Assembly: GCA_964354135.1 (NCBI GenBank)
Contig: CAYGZA010000132.1
Location: 1-16,283, forward strand
Source of the DNA: CAYGZA01 sp964354135
Lineage (GTDB): Bacteria; Planctomycetota; Planctomycetia; Pirellulales; Thermoguttaceae
Reading direction: 5' to 3'
DNA length: 16,283 nucleotides
Shown: positions 1 through 8,224 of the stretch, piece after piece
Position numbering within the stretch: position 1 is the first letter of the stretch
Layout of the letters: each line of letters opens with the position of its first letter
Program-made: the position numbers and the translations under genes
The notes under the pieces: generated by a model
The model's database searches: none
Seen by the model: the letters and a program-made list of their open reading frames with translations, nothing else
What the model was told of the DNA's origin: nothing

Positions 1-3000
1 CGATCGAGATGCTGCTGACGGAAGTTGTCCGCGGATCGGGCGTCACGTTGACGACATCGGCCGTGGGTGGCGTAATGTCCTGGACGGCAATCGTCACCGT
101 CGCCTCGTTCGACATCAGCCCGCGGTCGTTCTCCACTCGGTAACGAAAACTGTCGCTCCCAAACCAACCGGCCGCAGGCGTGTAGGTCGCCCTGCCGCTT
201 TGCGGGTTGACCATCACCTCGCCGTGCCCCGGGGCCACGGTCACCGCGACGCTCGCCGGATCGAGCGTGCCCCACAAGGTATGGTCGTTGGCCAAAAGGT
301 CGATCGCAACGGCCGCGTTCTGGACGGTCACGGCCGCGTCGTCTTCCGCAACCGGGGGATCGAATTGCGTCTGCCCGGGGTTCGGAATCTCTCCACGCCA
401 ATTCGCCGGGTCGTTCCCCCAGAAGGCCGCCGCCAGCCGCGAAAGCGACAATCCCCCGCCGTCCGCCCCGGTCGGCCACGGCAGCACGTCGTCGTAGCCG
501 ACTTCGTCCTCCAATAGCTCGGGATAGAACGTCGGCTCCCCCAGGGGCGGATCGTCCGGACGCAACAGCCGCACCGCCTCACCGCCGTTGGAAAGCGACC
601 CCAGGTACCCGCCCACCAGACGCACGCCCACGCCAATCCCGTACGCCGCGCGGAAATCGGCCAGCTTCGCCGCGTTGGTCGGATTGGCCGGATCGAACGG
701 CACCACCACCAGCACCTCGCCCGCGGCCAAAAGCGTGCCGGCGGCAAACGCATAGCTGATCCCGCCGCCCAACTTCCAGTGAGCCAAGTCCACCGTCCCG
801 GGACCCGGATTGTAGACCTCGACGCACTCCCGCGAGTCCAACAACGGGTCGGCGTCGCTCCCCGGCGGATTGTACATCACCTCGCTCACCACGAGCGGCC
901 CAACCCGCGGCCCACCGTTGGAATCGCCGAGGGTCACTTCGCTCATCGGATAGAGCGCCCCGATGCCGTCGGGCCAACGCCCCAGCGACTCCCCCAACGC
1001 CGTGGCCCCAAACTCCACGTGATCCACAAACCGCAGGAGCTTGCCCGAACTGTCGGCCGCCAGGAGCCACACGTCGTCGCCATGGGCCGCGTCCAACGCG
1101 AAATCCGTCGGACGGGTGCCGCCGCCCGGATTGAAATCGTCCTCGTCGAAAACGACGTATGCCCCAGACGCCAACTGCATCGCCGGAATCTCGAACTTCC
1201 GGTACTCGGCGCTGGAGTCGCTTACGTACCAGCCGCCGATCTCGATCGCGTGATCGGTGGTGTTGTAGAGCTCGACGGCATCGACGTCGGGCAAGTCGGT
1301 GTGGCTGAGGACCTCGTTGACGACGACGTCCGTAAACGGCCCCAGACCCGCGGCCCCAGGCGAACCGCCATACTCGGTGCTTGAACGCCAGTTGCCGGGG
1401 TCGTCGTAGTCGCCCCCCGTGCTGACGACCTCCAGCGAGCTCCCCTTGCCGTTGGCCCGCCCAGGCCACGCCTCGTCCACGTCGTAGGCGAAATCGTGGA
1501 TGGTGCCATTCTGAGCATCTTCAAGCTTGAGGGGTTCGCCGCTGTTGTCCAAGGAGCCGGTATACGTTCCGGCGACGTTCAGGCCCGTCCCGTAGCGGGA
1601 CTCGAACGCCGCTCGGTTCTTCGCCACCACGACGCTTTGGCCGGGATCGAGAGTCGCGGTGGGAAAGGTGAACGTAATGCCTTGGGTGAAGTGAACGCCG
1701 GTGATGTTGACCGTCTCGCCGCCGGCATTGACGAACTCGACGAACTCGAACTCGCCGCTTGCCACGTTCAGTTCGCCCCGGGCCGTGTCGGCGGCGGGCG
1801 GGTTGTACATGAGCTCAACGATGCGAAGGAACTGTTGCGGGCCGGTAGGATCACCCTGGTAGGTGACCGAGGTGATCTCGGCCGCGTTGGCGTCGCTGAG
1901 GCGAATCGTTTCGCCGAAGGAGGAAAGGTGCCCCTGGTAGTTGCCCTGGACGAAGAGCCCCTGGCCGCCCGAGGGGCCGGTCGTCCGGGCGCGGAAGGCA
2001 TTGACGTTGGGGGAGACATAGAGGGTGGTGCCCGCGGCAACAACCGTGCCGGGCTGGAAGGTCATTTCCACGCCGCCGGTGAGCTGCCAGCCGGAGATGT
2101 CCACGGCAAAGGAGTTGCTGTTGATGATTTGGATGTACTCTTCGTCCTGGTTGCCGGAGATGGGTGAAAACTCGATCGTGCCGAAGGTGATCTTGCGCTG
2201 GTCCGCGGGCAAGGAGGCGATGTCGGGCTGCGCGGCGGGAATATCGCCTCCATTGCCGACGGTGAGGTGGTTGTAGACCCAGTCGCGTCGGGCCGGGAGG
2301 AACTCGTACTTGATCCGGTCGGCGCCCTGGCGGGTGTTGTTCATGTTGCCCCAGGAGCCCCATTTCTGGTAGTCCAGGTCGGCGTCGTCGGTGCCGAGGG
2401 CCGGGTCCGGGTCGTTGTGGGGATCGATCCGGGCCACGAGCTCGTCAATGCGGCGCTCCAGCTTCAGCTCGGCGGCGGGGGTGCCCGGCGGCTGGAGCAG
2501 GTCGTCGATCAGCGTGCGGGCCCGGCGGAGGTACATCTGGCGGAACGCCGGCGTGTTGTAGAGGGCACCCATCACCTTGTTGTGGGCGCCGATGTACAGG
2601 CCCATGTTCGTATAGATCGTGTCGTCGTAGTAGTAGAACTCGTACGTCCAGTTGTGGCCGAAGCTCAGGTCCACGTCCCAAGGGAAGAACTGCCATTGGC
2701 CCGTGCCGTTGGTGTCGCGGTAGACGTAGTAGTTCTTGTGGCCGACGTCGACGTTCCCGGTGACGATGAGCGAGGCGAGGTAGTTGGCCACCTCGGCCAT
2801 GTCGACGTTGTCGAAGAAATACCGGGTTTGGGCGTCGCCGGCGAGATTGGCGCCGTCGATGAGGGCCTGGAGATCGGCGGTGCCTTCGGTCTTGCGGGTT
2901 TTCTTTTCGGCCCCGGCCACCGAGTCCAGGCTGTTGTAGATCTTGTAGAGGGCCCCGTCGGGATCGAGGCCGAGGCGCTGGAGCCAGACATCGTCGCCAT

Positions 3001-6000
3001 CCTCGACGTAGTCGGCGACGCTGAAGAACTGGCCGTTCTGCTGGACGCGGATGGGAAACGCGACGTGGGAAGGGACGCCCGCATTGGCGTGGGTCTCGTA
3101 GGAGAGCGTGTTGCGGACCTTGGACTTGTCGGCCCAGTCGGAGAGCAGGTTGGCGTCCTTGACGGGCAGCTCCACGGGCGACCAGCGGAAGCGGAACCTC
3201 TTGTTGAAATCGAAATCGTAGCTCTTCTTCGGGAAGCCGCTGGTGGACTGGCCGTGGAGGTCGACGCGGATGTTGTCGTAGAACTCGCCGTCGAAGAAGG
3301 CGGACGCCCGGGACCCGCTCCAGCTATTGGCCGCACTGGGGTTCTGGATGAACCAGTGGAGCACGGGGAGCTGGCTCTGGATCGTGGGATCGGCGATCAC
3401 GGTGCCGAAGTACTCCGGCGAGTCCAGCCGATCGCTGAAGATGGGGGCCCGAGACGTGCCGCCCGAGTCGCTCGCAGAAACATACCAGCGGACCATCTGG
3501 CCGGCGGCGTAGGCGGTGTGCGGGATCGTCGCGGAGTAGATGCCGTCACCAGCGACGGCGTCGGGCGCGACGCCGTTGTCGGCCATGCCGAGCGTCGTTT
3601 CGGCGCCGTACATGACGCGGTAGTGCAGCTCGACGGCGCCGAGGGTCCCGAAGCGAATCGCTACGGCGGCCGTGACGAGAATGTCGTCGCCAGCGGCCGG
3701 GACGCGGGGCGCATGGGTCGCGCCGTCGATCGAGGGGCCGAGGTGGATGTCCGCCAGGGTGTTGGGCAGTCCGGGCGTCGTCTCCGTGAGGAAGTACCTG
3801 CCCCGGTCGATAAAGTGGTTCCCCACCAGTTCCGGCAGCACCAGGAAGTCGGCATCGGACGCGGCGGCGTTGAGGCCCTGAATGGCCAGGACGTTGGAGC
3901 CCGCGTGCAAGAGCCCGGCGACGGCGGCCAACTGGACGTCCTCGAACGCCAGGGCCAGATGGTCCGGGTGGGTCGCCGTGGCGGTGGAATTCCAAGAGAG
4001 CGTTTCGGGGGCATTGCGTCGGGCAACCTCAAGGCCGTTGAGGTAGGCCACGAAGCCGTCGTCGTACTTCATCCGCATGGTAAGAGAATCCAAGGCGGCC
4101 GGATCACTCACGTCGAACGGCACCCGGATGAAGGCGGACGGGTTGACGTTTTGCATCGCGGCCCGAACGTCGGTCCGGATCAGGCTCGTAAAGCCGGCCA
4201 AGGCTAGGGGTGACTTGCCAGCAGCCAACGCGGCGATTTGCGCCGGGTCCAAGGCGGTGTTCCAGACCGCCACGTCGTCGATCCACCCGCGAAAACAGCC
4301 CTTGGCCGCGTCGTTGGAATATCCGATGAGGACCTGCGTCTGCCAGTTGAAGTCGGAATAGGACTTCGTGCCGCTGGTGACGAGTTGGCCGTCGACGTAG
4401 ATTTGCTGGCCGATCGAGCCCTTCTGGTAGACGCGGGCGAGGTGGTGCCACGCGCTATTGCAGAAGTTCTGGCCCGACGTGGAGATCGACTCGTCGTCCC
4501 AGAGACGGCTGACGATGTTCCCGCCGTTGACGTAAAGGTGGCGGTCGTGACCGTTGCTGCCCATGTTCCCGTCGGTCACGGCAAACAATCCGCGGCCGCT
4601 GAGGGTGTCGGTCCGGAACCAGAGCGACGTGGTCGAGGCGTACTCGGAGACATCGAGGTCGGCGAGGGCATATTGATTGGTGCCGCCGAAATACGCGGAC
4701 TTGCCCGCGCCGATCGCCGCCGGCACGCTGGTGGAGAAGGTCACGCCCGTCAGCGTGAGTCCGTGGCCGTTCCCCGAGGAGTCGGCAGCGGTGTCGTTGA
4801 AGGTCCAATAGGCCGAGGGCTTCAGGATGCCGGCCGCGCTTGGCTGGGCCAAGGCGAGGATCTCGTCGGCCGCCAGAGGTCGCAGGAACACGGCCACCTC
4901 GTCGATCTCGCCGGTGAAGGAGTTGCCGGTTGGGTCGAAGATGCCGCTGCCCCCGACATTGAAGCCGTACGGCGAGCTGCCGTAGTTCTCCGTGAGGCTG
5001 CCGCCGATCGCCGCCAGAGCACCGTCGAGATAGATCCGCAGGTCGCGGCCGTTGCCGACCACCGCGACATGATGCCATTGGCCGTCGGCCAACGGATAGG
5101 CGACGCTCACCGATCCGCCGCCGGCAGTCCAGACCTGAAGGGTGCCGGGGTCAATGAAGCCGAACTCGATCGCATCGTTCTGCCCCCACAGGCCGACCCG
5201 GTCGGCCACCGTGGCTCCGCGGCGAAACCAGCCGGACATGGTGAACGCGGAGCAGTTGCTGAGCAGGTCGAGTCCGGTGGTTACGGCGTCGTCGATGCCA
5301 TCGAAGCGGGGCGCGGGATTGGGATTGCCGAAGCCGGGGCCCGGTCCGGGCTGCCCGAGGACGCCGCCGCCCACGTAGGTCCCGTCGAGCGCGCTGCCCA
5401 TCGTGCCGAGATTGGGGGTGACCGTGCCGCCGGTCTCGCTGAACCGCCAGTAGCCGGCCGGGTTGCCGGCCAGGATCGTATCGACGCCGCTGCCGGCCTC
5501 GGCGCCCCCGGTGTCATAGCCGACGCCGGTGTTCCCGGCGGTCCAACTTGCGTCATTGAATCCGACGTTGTTCCAGCCCGCGGCCGGACCCGCCGTGGTT
5601 GGTACGAACACCCTAGCGGACGCCCCGCTCGCGACCAGCGGCGTGGTCTCGACTCGATCGCCGATTCCATAGGAAACGTCGGGGAGCTGCGCCGGGTAGG
5701 TGGGGGCATACTCGGAGGCCGCGATCCCGTCCGGCCGGATGAGCGCCAGGTAGCCCGGCTCCCCGCTGAGGCTGAAGCTCGTGTGGAGCGTGCCGGCAGG
5801 GTCCCGGCGGTCCTTGCCGGAGGCGAAGACCAGGAGATAGCCGCCGGCATTGAGCGTGACTGCTGAAAACTGCCACTTATCGGGGTTGGTCGCGTTGTCG
5901 GTAAGGGACCAGTCCTGAAGCGACACGGCCGAGGCCGTCGGGTTGTGGATCTCGATCCAGTCCGAGGTATCCCCGTCCTCGTCAACGATCCCGTGGTCGT

Positions 6001-6226
6001 TGAGCGCCAGAAACTCGTTGATCACCAGCGGGCCGGCGTCCAGGGCCAGGCGGGGCTCCAGACGCTCCATCGCAAGGCCGGGACCACGGGGTAATCGCCG
6101 GGACGGCCGGCGGTTAGCACGGCCAGCCTGCCCAACCTTGGCCATCGCACTGCTGCGAGAGCCCGCAGTGCCGACCCGATGCCTCCTCAAGCGTGAGCCG
6201 AGCTTCTGCCTCAATCGGCGTAACAC
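1..6226 (-). CDS. Giant LEPR-signal CotH kinase / lamin-tail / LamG exoprotein (C-terminus beyond window)
   Basis: One minus-strand frame stays open from a GTG at 6226 to the window edge (2075 codons). It was checked by translating blocks near 5900, 4200, 3000, 2100, 1000 and 100, all in one frame. Order by residue: basic N-terminus, LEPR motif at 56-59, lamin-tail domain (about 65-175), first half of a jelly-roll ending GYDTGG (236-241), LamG 1 (about 250-455), LamG 2 (about 465-665), second jelly-roll half (about 678-810, with MKYDDGFVAYLNG), an Ig/FN3-like segment (about 840-930), CotH kinase domain (about 948-1320, with GFPKKSYDFDF near 1000 and FPWDVDLSFG, D1184 and D1186), four more lamin-tail domains (about 1343-1457, 1466-1583, 1633-1756, 1774-1949) and a Big_9/cadherin-like repeat (about 1959-2042). 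CotH proteins are atypical kinases that phosphorylate secreted proteins; that role here is inferred. A dockerin or anchoring C-terminus may lie outside the window. Confidence 0.9.
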   Translation of the reverse strand, partial: MLRRLRQKLGSRLRRHRVGTAGSRSSAMAKVGQAGRANRRPSRRLPRGPGLAMERLEPRLALDAGPLVINEFLALNDHGIVDEDGDTSDWIEIHNPTASAVSLQDWSLTDNATNPDKWQFSAVTLNAGGYLLVFASGKDRRDPAGTLHTSFSLSGEPGYLALIRPDGIAASEYAPTYPAQLPDVSYGIGDRVETTPLVASGASARVFVPTTAGPAAGWNNVGFNDASWTAGNTGVGYDTGGAEAGSGVDTILAGNPAGYWRFSETGGTVTPNLGTMGSALDGTYVGGGVLGQPGPGPGFGNPNPAPRFDGIDDAVTTGLDLLSNCSAFTMSGWFRRGATVADRVGLWGQNDAIEFGFIDPGTLQVWTAGGGSVSVAYPLADGQWHHVAVVGNGRDLRIYLDGALAAIGGSLTENYGSSPYGFNVGGSGIFDPTGNSFTGEIDEVAVFLRPLAADEILALAQPSAAGILKPSAYWTFNDTAADSSGNGHGLTLTGVTFSTSVPAAIGAGKSAYFGGTNQYALADLDVSEYASTTSLWFRTDTLSGRGLFAVTDGNMGSNGHDRHLYVNGGNIVSRLWDDESISTSGQNFCNSAWHHLARVYQKGSIGQQIYVDGQLVTSGTKSYSDFNWQTQVLIGYSNDAAKGCFRGWIDDVAVWNTALDPAQIAALAAGKSPLALAGFTSLIRTDVRAAMQNVNPSAFIRVPFDVSDPAALDSLTMRMKYDDGFVAYLNGLEVARRNAPETLSWNSTATATHPDHLALAFEDVQLAAVAGLLHAGSNVLAIQGLNAAASDADFLVLPELVGNHFIDRGRYFLTETTPGLPNTLADIHLGPSIDGATHAPRVPAAGDDILVTAAVAIRFGTLGAVELHYRVMYGAETTLGMADNGVAPDAVAGDGIYSATIPHTAYAAGQMVRWYVSASDSGGTSRAPIFSDRLDSPEYFGTVIADPTIQSQLPVLHWFIQNPSAANSWSGSRASAFFDGEFYDNIRVDLHGQSTSGFPKKSYDFDFNKRFRFRWSPVELPVKDANLLSDWADKSKVRNTLSYETHANAGVPSHVAFPIRVQQNGQFFSVADYVEDGDDVWLQRLGLDPDGALYKIYNSLDSVAGAEKKTRKTEGTADLQALIDGANLAGDAQTRYFFDNVDMAEVANYLASLIVTGNVDVGHKNYYVYRDTNGTGQWQFFPWDVDLSFGHNWTYEFYYYDDTIYTNMGLYIGAHNKVMGALYNTPAFRQMYLRRARTLIDDLLQPPGTPAAELKLERRIDELVARIDPHNDPDPALGTDDADLDYQKWGSWGNMNNTRQGADRIKYEFLPARRDWVYNHLTVGNGGDIPAAQPDIASLPADQRKITFGTIEFSPISGNQDEEYIQIINSNSFAVDISGWQLTGGVEMTFQPGTVVAAGTTLYVSPNVNAFRARTTGPSGGQGLFVQGNYQGHLSSFGETIRLSDANAAEITSVTYQGDPTGPQQFLRIVELMYNPPAADTARGELNVASGEFEFVEFVNAGGETVNITGVHFTQGITFTFPTATLDPGQSVVVAKNRAAFESRYGTGLNVAGTYTGSLDNSGEPLKLEDAQNGTIHDFAYDVDEAWPGRANGKGSSLEVVSTGGDYDDPGNWRSSTEYGGSPGAAGLGPFTDVVVNEVLSHTDLPDVDAVELYNTTDHAIEIGGWYVSDSSAEYRKFEIPAMQLASGAYVVFDEDDFNPGGGTRPTDFALDAAHGDDVWLLAADSSGKLLRFVDHVEFGATALGESLGRWPDGIGALYPMSEVTLGDSNGGPRVGPLVVSEVMYNPPGSDADPLLDSRECVEVYNPGPGTVDLAHWKLGGGISYAFAAGTLLAAGEVLVVVPFDPANPTNAAKLADFRAAYGIGVGVRLVGGYLGSLSNGGEAVRLLRPDDPPLGEPTFYPELLEDEVGYDDVLPWPTGADGGGLSLSRLAAAFWGNDPANWRGEIPNPGQTQFDPPVAEDDAAVTVQNAAVAIDLLANDHTLWGTLDPASVAVTVAPGHGEVMVNPQSGRATYTPAAGWFGSDSFRYRVENDRGLMSNEATVTIAVQDITPPTADVVNVTPDPRTTSVSSISI

Positions 6227-6234
6227 GGATGATT

Positions 6235-6241
6235 CCTCCTT
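6235..6241 (-). promoter_or_regulatory. Strong ribosome binding site that fixes a GTG start
   Basis: AAGGAGG on the minus strand lies 8 nt before GTG (6226-6224). This is close to the ideal Shine-Dalgarno sequence. The next in-frame ATG (6145-6143) has no comparable site. Starting at the GTG adds 27 residues, mostly basic, in front of that ATG, which fits the Arg-rich lead usually seen before the planctomycete LEPR motif. Confidence 0.7.
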
Positions 6242-6377
6242 CACGTCACGAGGCTGGGTCGGCGAACCGCAAGGATCCACCACAGAGCATGGAGGCCCGC
6301 AGAAAAGACCCGAGGAGTTGCGCTGTGCCCATCGCTGGCCCGTGCCCGGAGAAGAGCCCTCGTTCCCAGGAGCCTTA

Positions 6378-6406
6378 TCAATAACCCGGCGGACCGGCAA
6401 AGTCAA
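6378..6406 (-). promoter_or_regulatory. Sigma70-type promoter candidate for the CotH gene
   Basis: On the minus strand TTGACT (6406-6401) is followed by a 17-nt spacer and TATTGA (6383-6378). The -35 box is near consensus and the spacing is ideal; the -10 box is moderate. Transcription would start near 6371 and leave a leader of about 145 nt before the GTG start. Pattern match only. Confidence 0.45.
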
Positions 6407-6540
6407 CAGCCGAGGGGCTGCGAGAGGAGATCGCGGGCCGAGCCCGGGTGGGGAAGGTTCTCGAACCGGGTGCGCTGCGCCGCTAGCCGTTTCCCTGGAG
6501 GTTTTCGAGCGACCGGCCCGGGAGGATCTCCAGACGCGTG

Positions 6541-6560
6541 CGGAGGCGAGCGGAGGCGAG
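6541..6560. repeat. 10-bp tandem duplication
   Basis: CGGAGGCGAG occurs twice in direct tandem in the intergenic stretch between the CotH gene start and the ceramidase-like gene end. No function is apparent. Apart from the promoter-like boxes, the ribosome binding site and the 6622-6663 hairpin, nothing else was recognised in 6227-6668. Confidence 0.7.
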
Positions 6561-6621
6561 CGTGCCGGGAGCGGAGGTGGGCTGTAACGAGTCGCTGGCC
6601 CACGACACCGATGTGAGGCTA

Positions 6622-6663
6622 CGACCGCTGGTCGCGAGTGCTTCGAGGCGCGACCAACGGTCG
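6622..6663 (-). terminator. Long hairpin just after the ceramidase-like gene
   Basis: Positions 6622-6636 (CGACCGCTGGTCGCG) pair with 6649-6663 (CGCGACCAACGGTCG) over 15 bp with one G-T mismatch and a 12-nt loop. On the minus strand the stem begins 5 nt after the TAA at 6671-6669. It is placed like a terminator, but no run of T follows, so it could instead be a REP-like palindrome or an RNA-stabilising hairpin. Confidence 0.45.
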
Positions 6664-6668
6664 CGGCT

Positions 6669-7913
6669 TTACAGCATGGGGTCGTTGACTCTCTCCACCA
6701 GGCGCGTGGCGGCGGCGGTAATGCGGTCTTCGATGTCGGGGCACCAGCGGGCGGCGGGCAGGCCGTACACCTCGAACGCCCCGGCCTGATAGCCGCCTTC
6801 CTCCCAGAGCCGCCGCGAGGGAATGTATGCCATCACGTCGTTTGTGTATCCGGAGACCCACGCGGTCGGCCCGAAACGCCGCTTGAACGACAGGGCATAA
6901 TCGACGCACACTTCGCCGCCCAGCGTGATCCAGAGTTGCCCGCCACCCAGGCGCCACACTTGCACGGGATACTCCGGATAGCTCTTGACGAACCGTTTTC
7001 CGCTTCCCAACTCGGCCACCAGGCGTTTTGCCCAGCGGGCCTGGTAGTTGGCTTTGGTCGCGGCGGATTGCAGTTGCTCGCGCGACGGTTGCTCGCCGAA
7101 ATCGAGCGAAACCAGTTCCATCGCGGTCCGCAGGCTCGGGCCGAGCGACTGCATGGGCCTGGCCAGCACCTGCTCGACCGAGGCCGCCAGCTCTTCGCCC
7201 ATCTTGCAGCACTCCTCCAGCGTACCGCGCGGCGCAGCGCTCTGGTCGCTCCCGCAGCCCTGGAAGAACATGGCCTGGGCCTCGGGGTGCTGCTTTTCCA
7301 GGGCCATGCGCGTGAACGAGACATAGTCGCCCGACCATTGGTAACCGCTGAGCGTCGACGTATGCGCGGCGTATCCGCAGACGACCGCGCGGAGCCGGTG
7401 GTCCTGGCCGCGGACCGCCAGCACAGGCACGGTAAAGTCGCTGGGGCCCTTCGGGGCAAGGCCGCGTTTGAGCACCTCGGGCAGGTCGCTTTCGCGGTTA
7501 GTCCGCCGGTTCAGCGCAAAGCCCGCCTTGCCCTCCCCTGCCCAAAGGGTCGCCGGCGTGCGTTTCACCAGGGCCTCGCTCATGGCGGCCACGACGGTCT
7601 CCTCCAGCCAGACGGAGTACTCCGCGATCAACGTCCGCTGCCGGTCATCGAGCGGATAGATGTCCTGAAGTGCCTCGCGCAACACCGGACCGGAGTGCGT
7701 GTGGGAGGCCAGGAGCATGATCTGGGCCCGCTCCAGACCGTGCCGCCGGTGCATCTGGCGGCAGATGGCGTCGTAGAGCCACTTGGGGACCCCGACGAGG
7801 TCCGCCGTGACCACCACCCCGAGTCGCCCTCCGGCGTCTTCCAGGGCCAGGACCGTAACGGCAAGAGGTCTGACATGGGCCGTGAATTCAGGTTCGAGCA
7901 CGATCTGCTGCAT
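6669..7913 (-). CDS. Neutral/alkaline ceramidase-like hydrolase, N-terminally truncated
   Basis: The 414-residue product matches the neutral non-lysosomal ceramidase-like family, zinc amidases that cleave ceramide or related N-acyl substrates. Visible family landmarks are SHTHSGP (70-76, first zinc His), AAHTSTLSG (182-190, second His), FFQGCGSDQS (216-225, the region of the nucleophile Ser), LGGEV with Glu334, and GYTNDVMAYIPS (355-366, Tyr ligand region). The C-terminus looks complete. The N-terminus does not: the family normally begins with a signal peptide and a conserved DITP-type segment ahead of the part matching residue 10 onward, and both are missing. An in-frame TAA lies five codons before the ATG, so no longer start is possible. 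Without a signal peptide the product would stay in the cytoplasm, so this may be a decaying gene. The true substrate is unknown. Confidence 0.75.
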   Translation of the reverse strand: MQQIVLEPEFTAHVRPLAVTVLALEDAGGRLGVVVTADLVGVPKWLYDAICRQMHRRHGLERAQIMLLASHTHSGPVLREALQDIYPLDDRQRTLIAEYSVWLEETVVAAMSEALVKRTPATLWAGEGKAGFALNRRTNRESDLPEVLKRGLAPKGPSDFTVPVLAVRGQDHRLRAVVCGYAAHTSTLSGYQWSGDYVSFTRMALEKQHPEAQAMFFQGCGSDQSAAPRGTLEECCKMGEELAASVEQVLARPMQSLGPSLRTAMELVSLDFGEQPSREQLQSAATKANYQARWAKRLVAELGSGKRFVKSYPEYPVQVWRLGGGQLWITLGGEVCVDYALSFKRRFGPTAWVSGYTNDVMAYIPSRRLWEEGGYQAGAFEVYGLPAARWCPDIEDRITAAATRLVERVNDPML

Positions 7914-7943
7914 TCCTAGGCTTGTTTACGTTTGTGGTTGACT

Positions 7944-7951
7944 TTCCCTAA
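7944..7951. repeat. Target-site duplication, left copy (TTCCCTAA)
   Basis: This octamer directly abuts the left terminal inverted repeat and recurs exactly at 8217-8224 abutting the right one, as expected for an 8-bp staggered cut by a DDE transposase. Confidence 0.85.
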
Positions 7952-7974
7952 TATGGGTATTGACTTGACTCAAC
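7952..7974. repeat. Left 23-bp terminal inverted repeat
   Basis: It starts TATGGGTATTGACTTGAC and is an exact reverse complement of 8194-8216. It includes the small tandem TTGACTTGAC. Confidence 0.9.
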
Positions 7975-8193
7975 TACCTACCACAGGTTGTGTTTGCCGT
8001 TGGTGCCATCGCTTGTGGCTCGACTTGCCTCCGTTGCCTCGGCACGTCCTGCCGCACTGTGGGCACGTCCACGGACTCTTGGCATGTTTTCGCGCTCGTT
8101 CACGCCGTTTTTCGGCGCCGCTAAGTGTCGCCATCGTACAGCCCTCCTACTTGATTGTCTGGGCTGTGACACGATCACTACAGGTTGTGGTCG

Positions 8194-8216
8194 GTTGAGT
8201 CAAGTCAATACCCATA
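8194..8216. repeat. Right 23-bp terminal inverted repeat
   Basis: It ends GTCAATACCCATA and is an exact reverse complement of 7952-7974. Confidence 0.9.
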
Positions 8217-8224
8217 TTCCCTAA
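8217..8224. repeat. Target-site duplication, right copy (TTCCCTAA)
   Basis: Exact copy of 7944-7951. The stop codon of the WYL regulator (TAG, 8223-8221) lies inside it, so that stop was present in the target before insertion. Confidence 0.85.

Larger units (their letters stand above)
7952..8216. mobile_element. 265-bp MITE-like non-autonomous transposon
   Basis: The ends are perfect 23-bp inverted repeats at 7952-7974 and 8194-8216, starting TATGGGTATTGAC. The flanking 8-bp direct repeats TTCCCTAA are identical. Just inside the ends, ACCACAGGTTGTG (7980-7992) and ACTACAGGTTGTG (8177-8189) form a subterminal repeat with one mismatch that is itself nearly palindromic, a plausible transposase binding site. 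The interior is too short for a transposase and none was recognised, so movement would need an enzyme in trans. The 8-bp duplication is known for several IS families (ISL3, IS1595, IS66, IS256 and others); the family is left open. The intact ends suggest a recent insertion. It lies between the WYL regulator and the ceramidase-like gene, 31 bp from the latter's ATG once the duplication is counted. Confidence 0.85.

Noticed and set aside
2267..4207. 646-codon open frame on the plus strand, rich in Val, Gly and Asp
   Set aside because: It is antisense to the CotH gene, whose minus-strand frame shows clear domains throughout. The plus-strand product resembles no family and its composition is what GC-rich antisense codons give.
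4238..5866. 542-codon open frame on the plus strand
   Set aside because: Antisense shadow of the LamG and lamin-tail portion of the CotH gene; no recognisable domain.
6450..6490. GGTTCTCGAACCGGG segment that recalls a tRNA T-arm
   Set aside because: No acceptor, D or anticodon stem could be paired around it.
5943..6587. 214-codon plus-strand frame across the CotH start region
   Set aside because: It overlaps the CotH 5' end, the strong ribosome binding site and the promoter candidate, and its low-complexity Arg/Gly-rich product matches nothing.
6936..7919. 327-codon open frame on the plus strand over the ceramidase-like gene
   Set aside because: The minus-strand product carries the zinc-site His, Glu and Tyr motifs of its family; the plus-strand frame has none and is a shadow.
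7952..7974. TTGACT-like boxes in the MITE ends acting as outward promoters for the ceramidase-like gene
   Set aside because: Reading outward, no -10 hexamer lies 16-18 nt from a good -35 box.
7932..8198. Small frame inside the MITE with Cys and His pairs (CVCRWCH ... PHCGH), tempting as a zinc-ribbon transposase start
   Set aside because: It begins outside the element, crosses the left terminal repeat and has no catalytic domain; spacing of the Cys/His pairs does not match a zinc ribbon I recognise.
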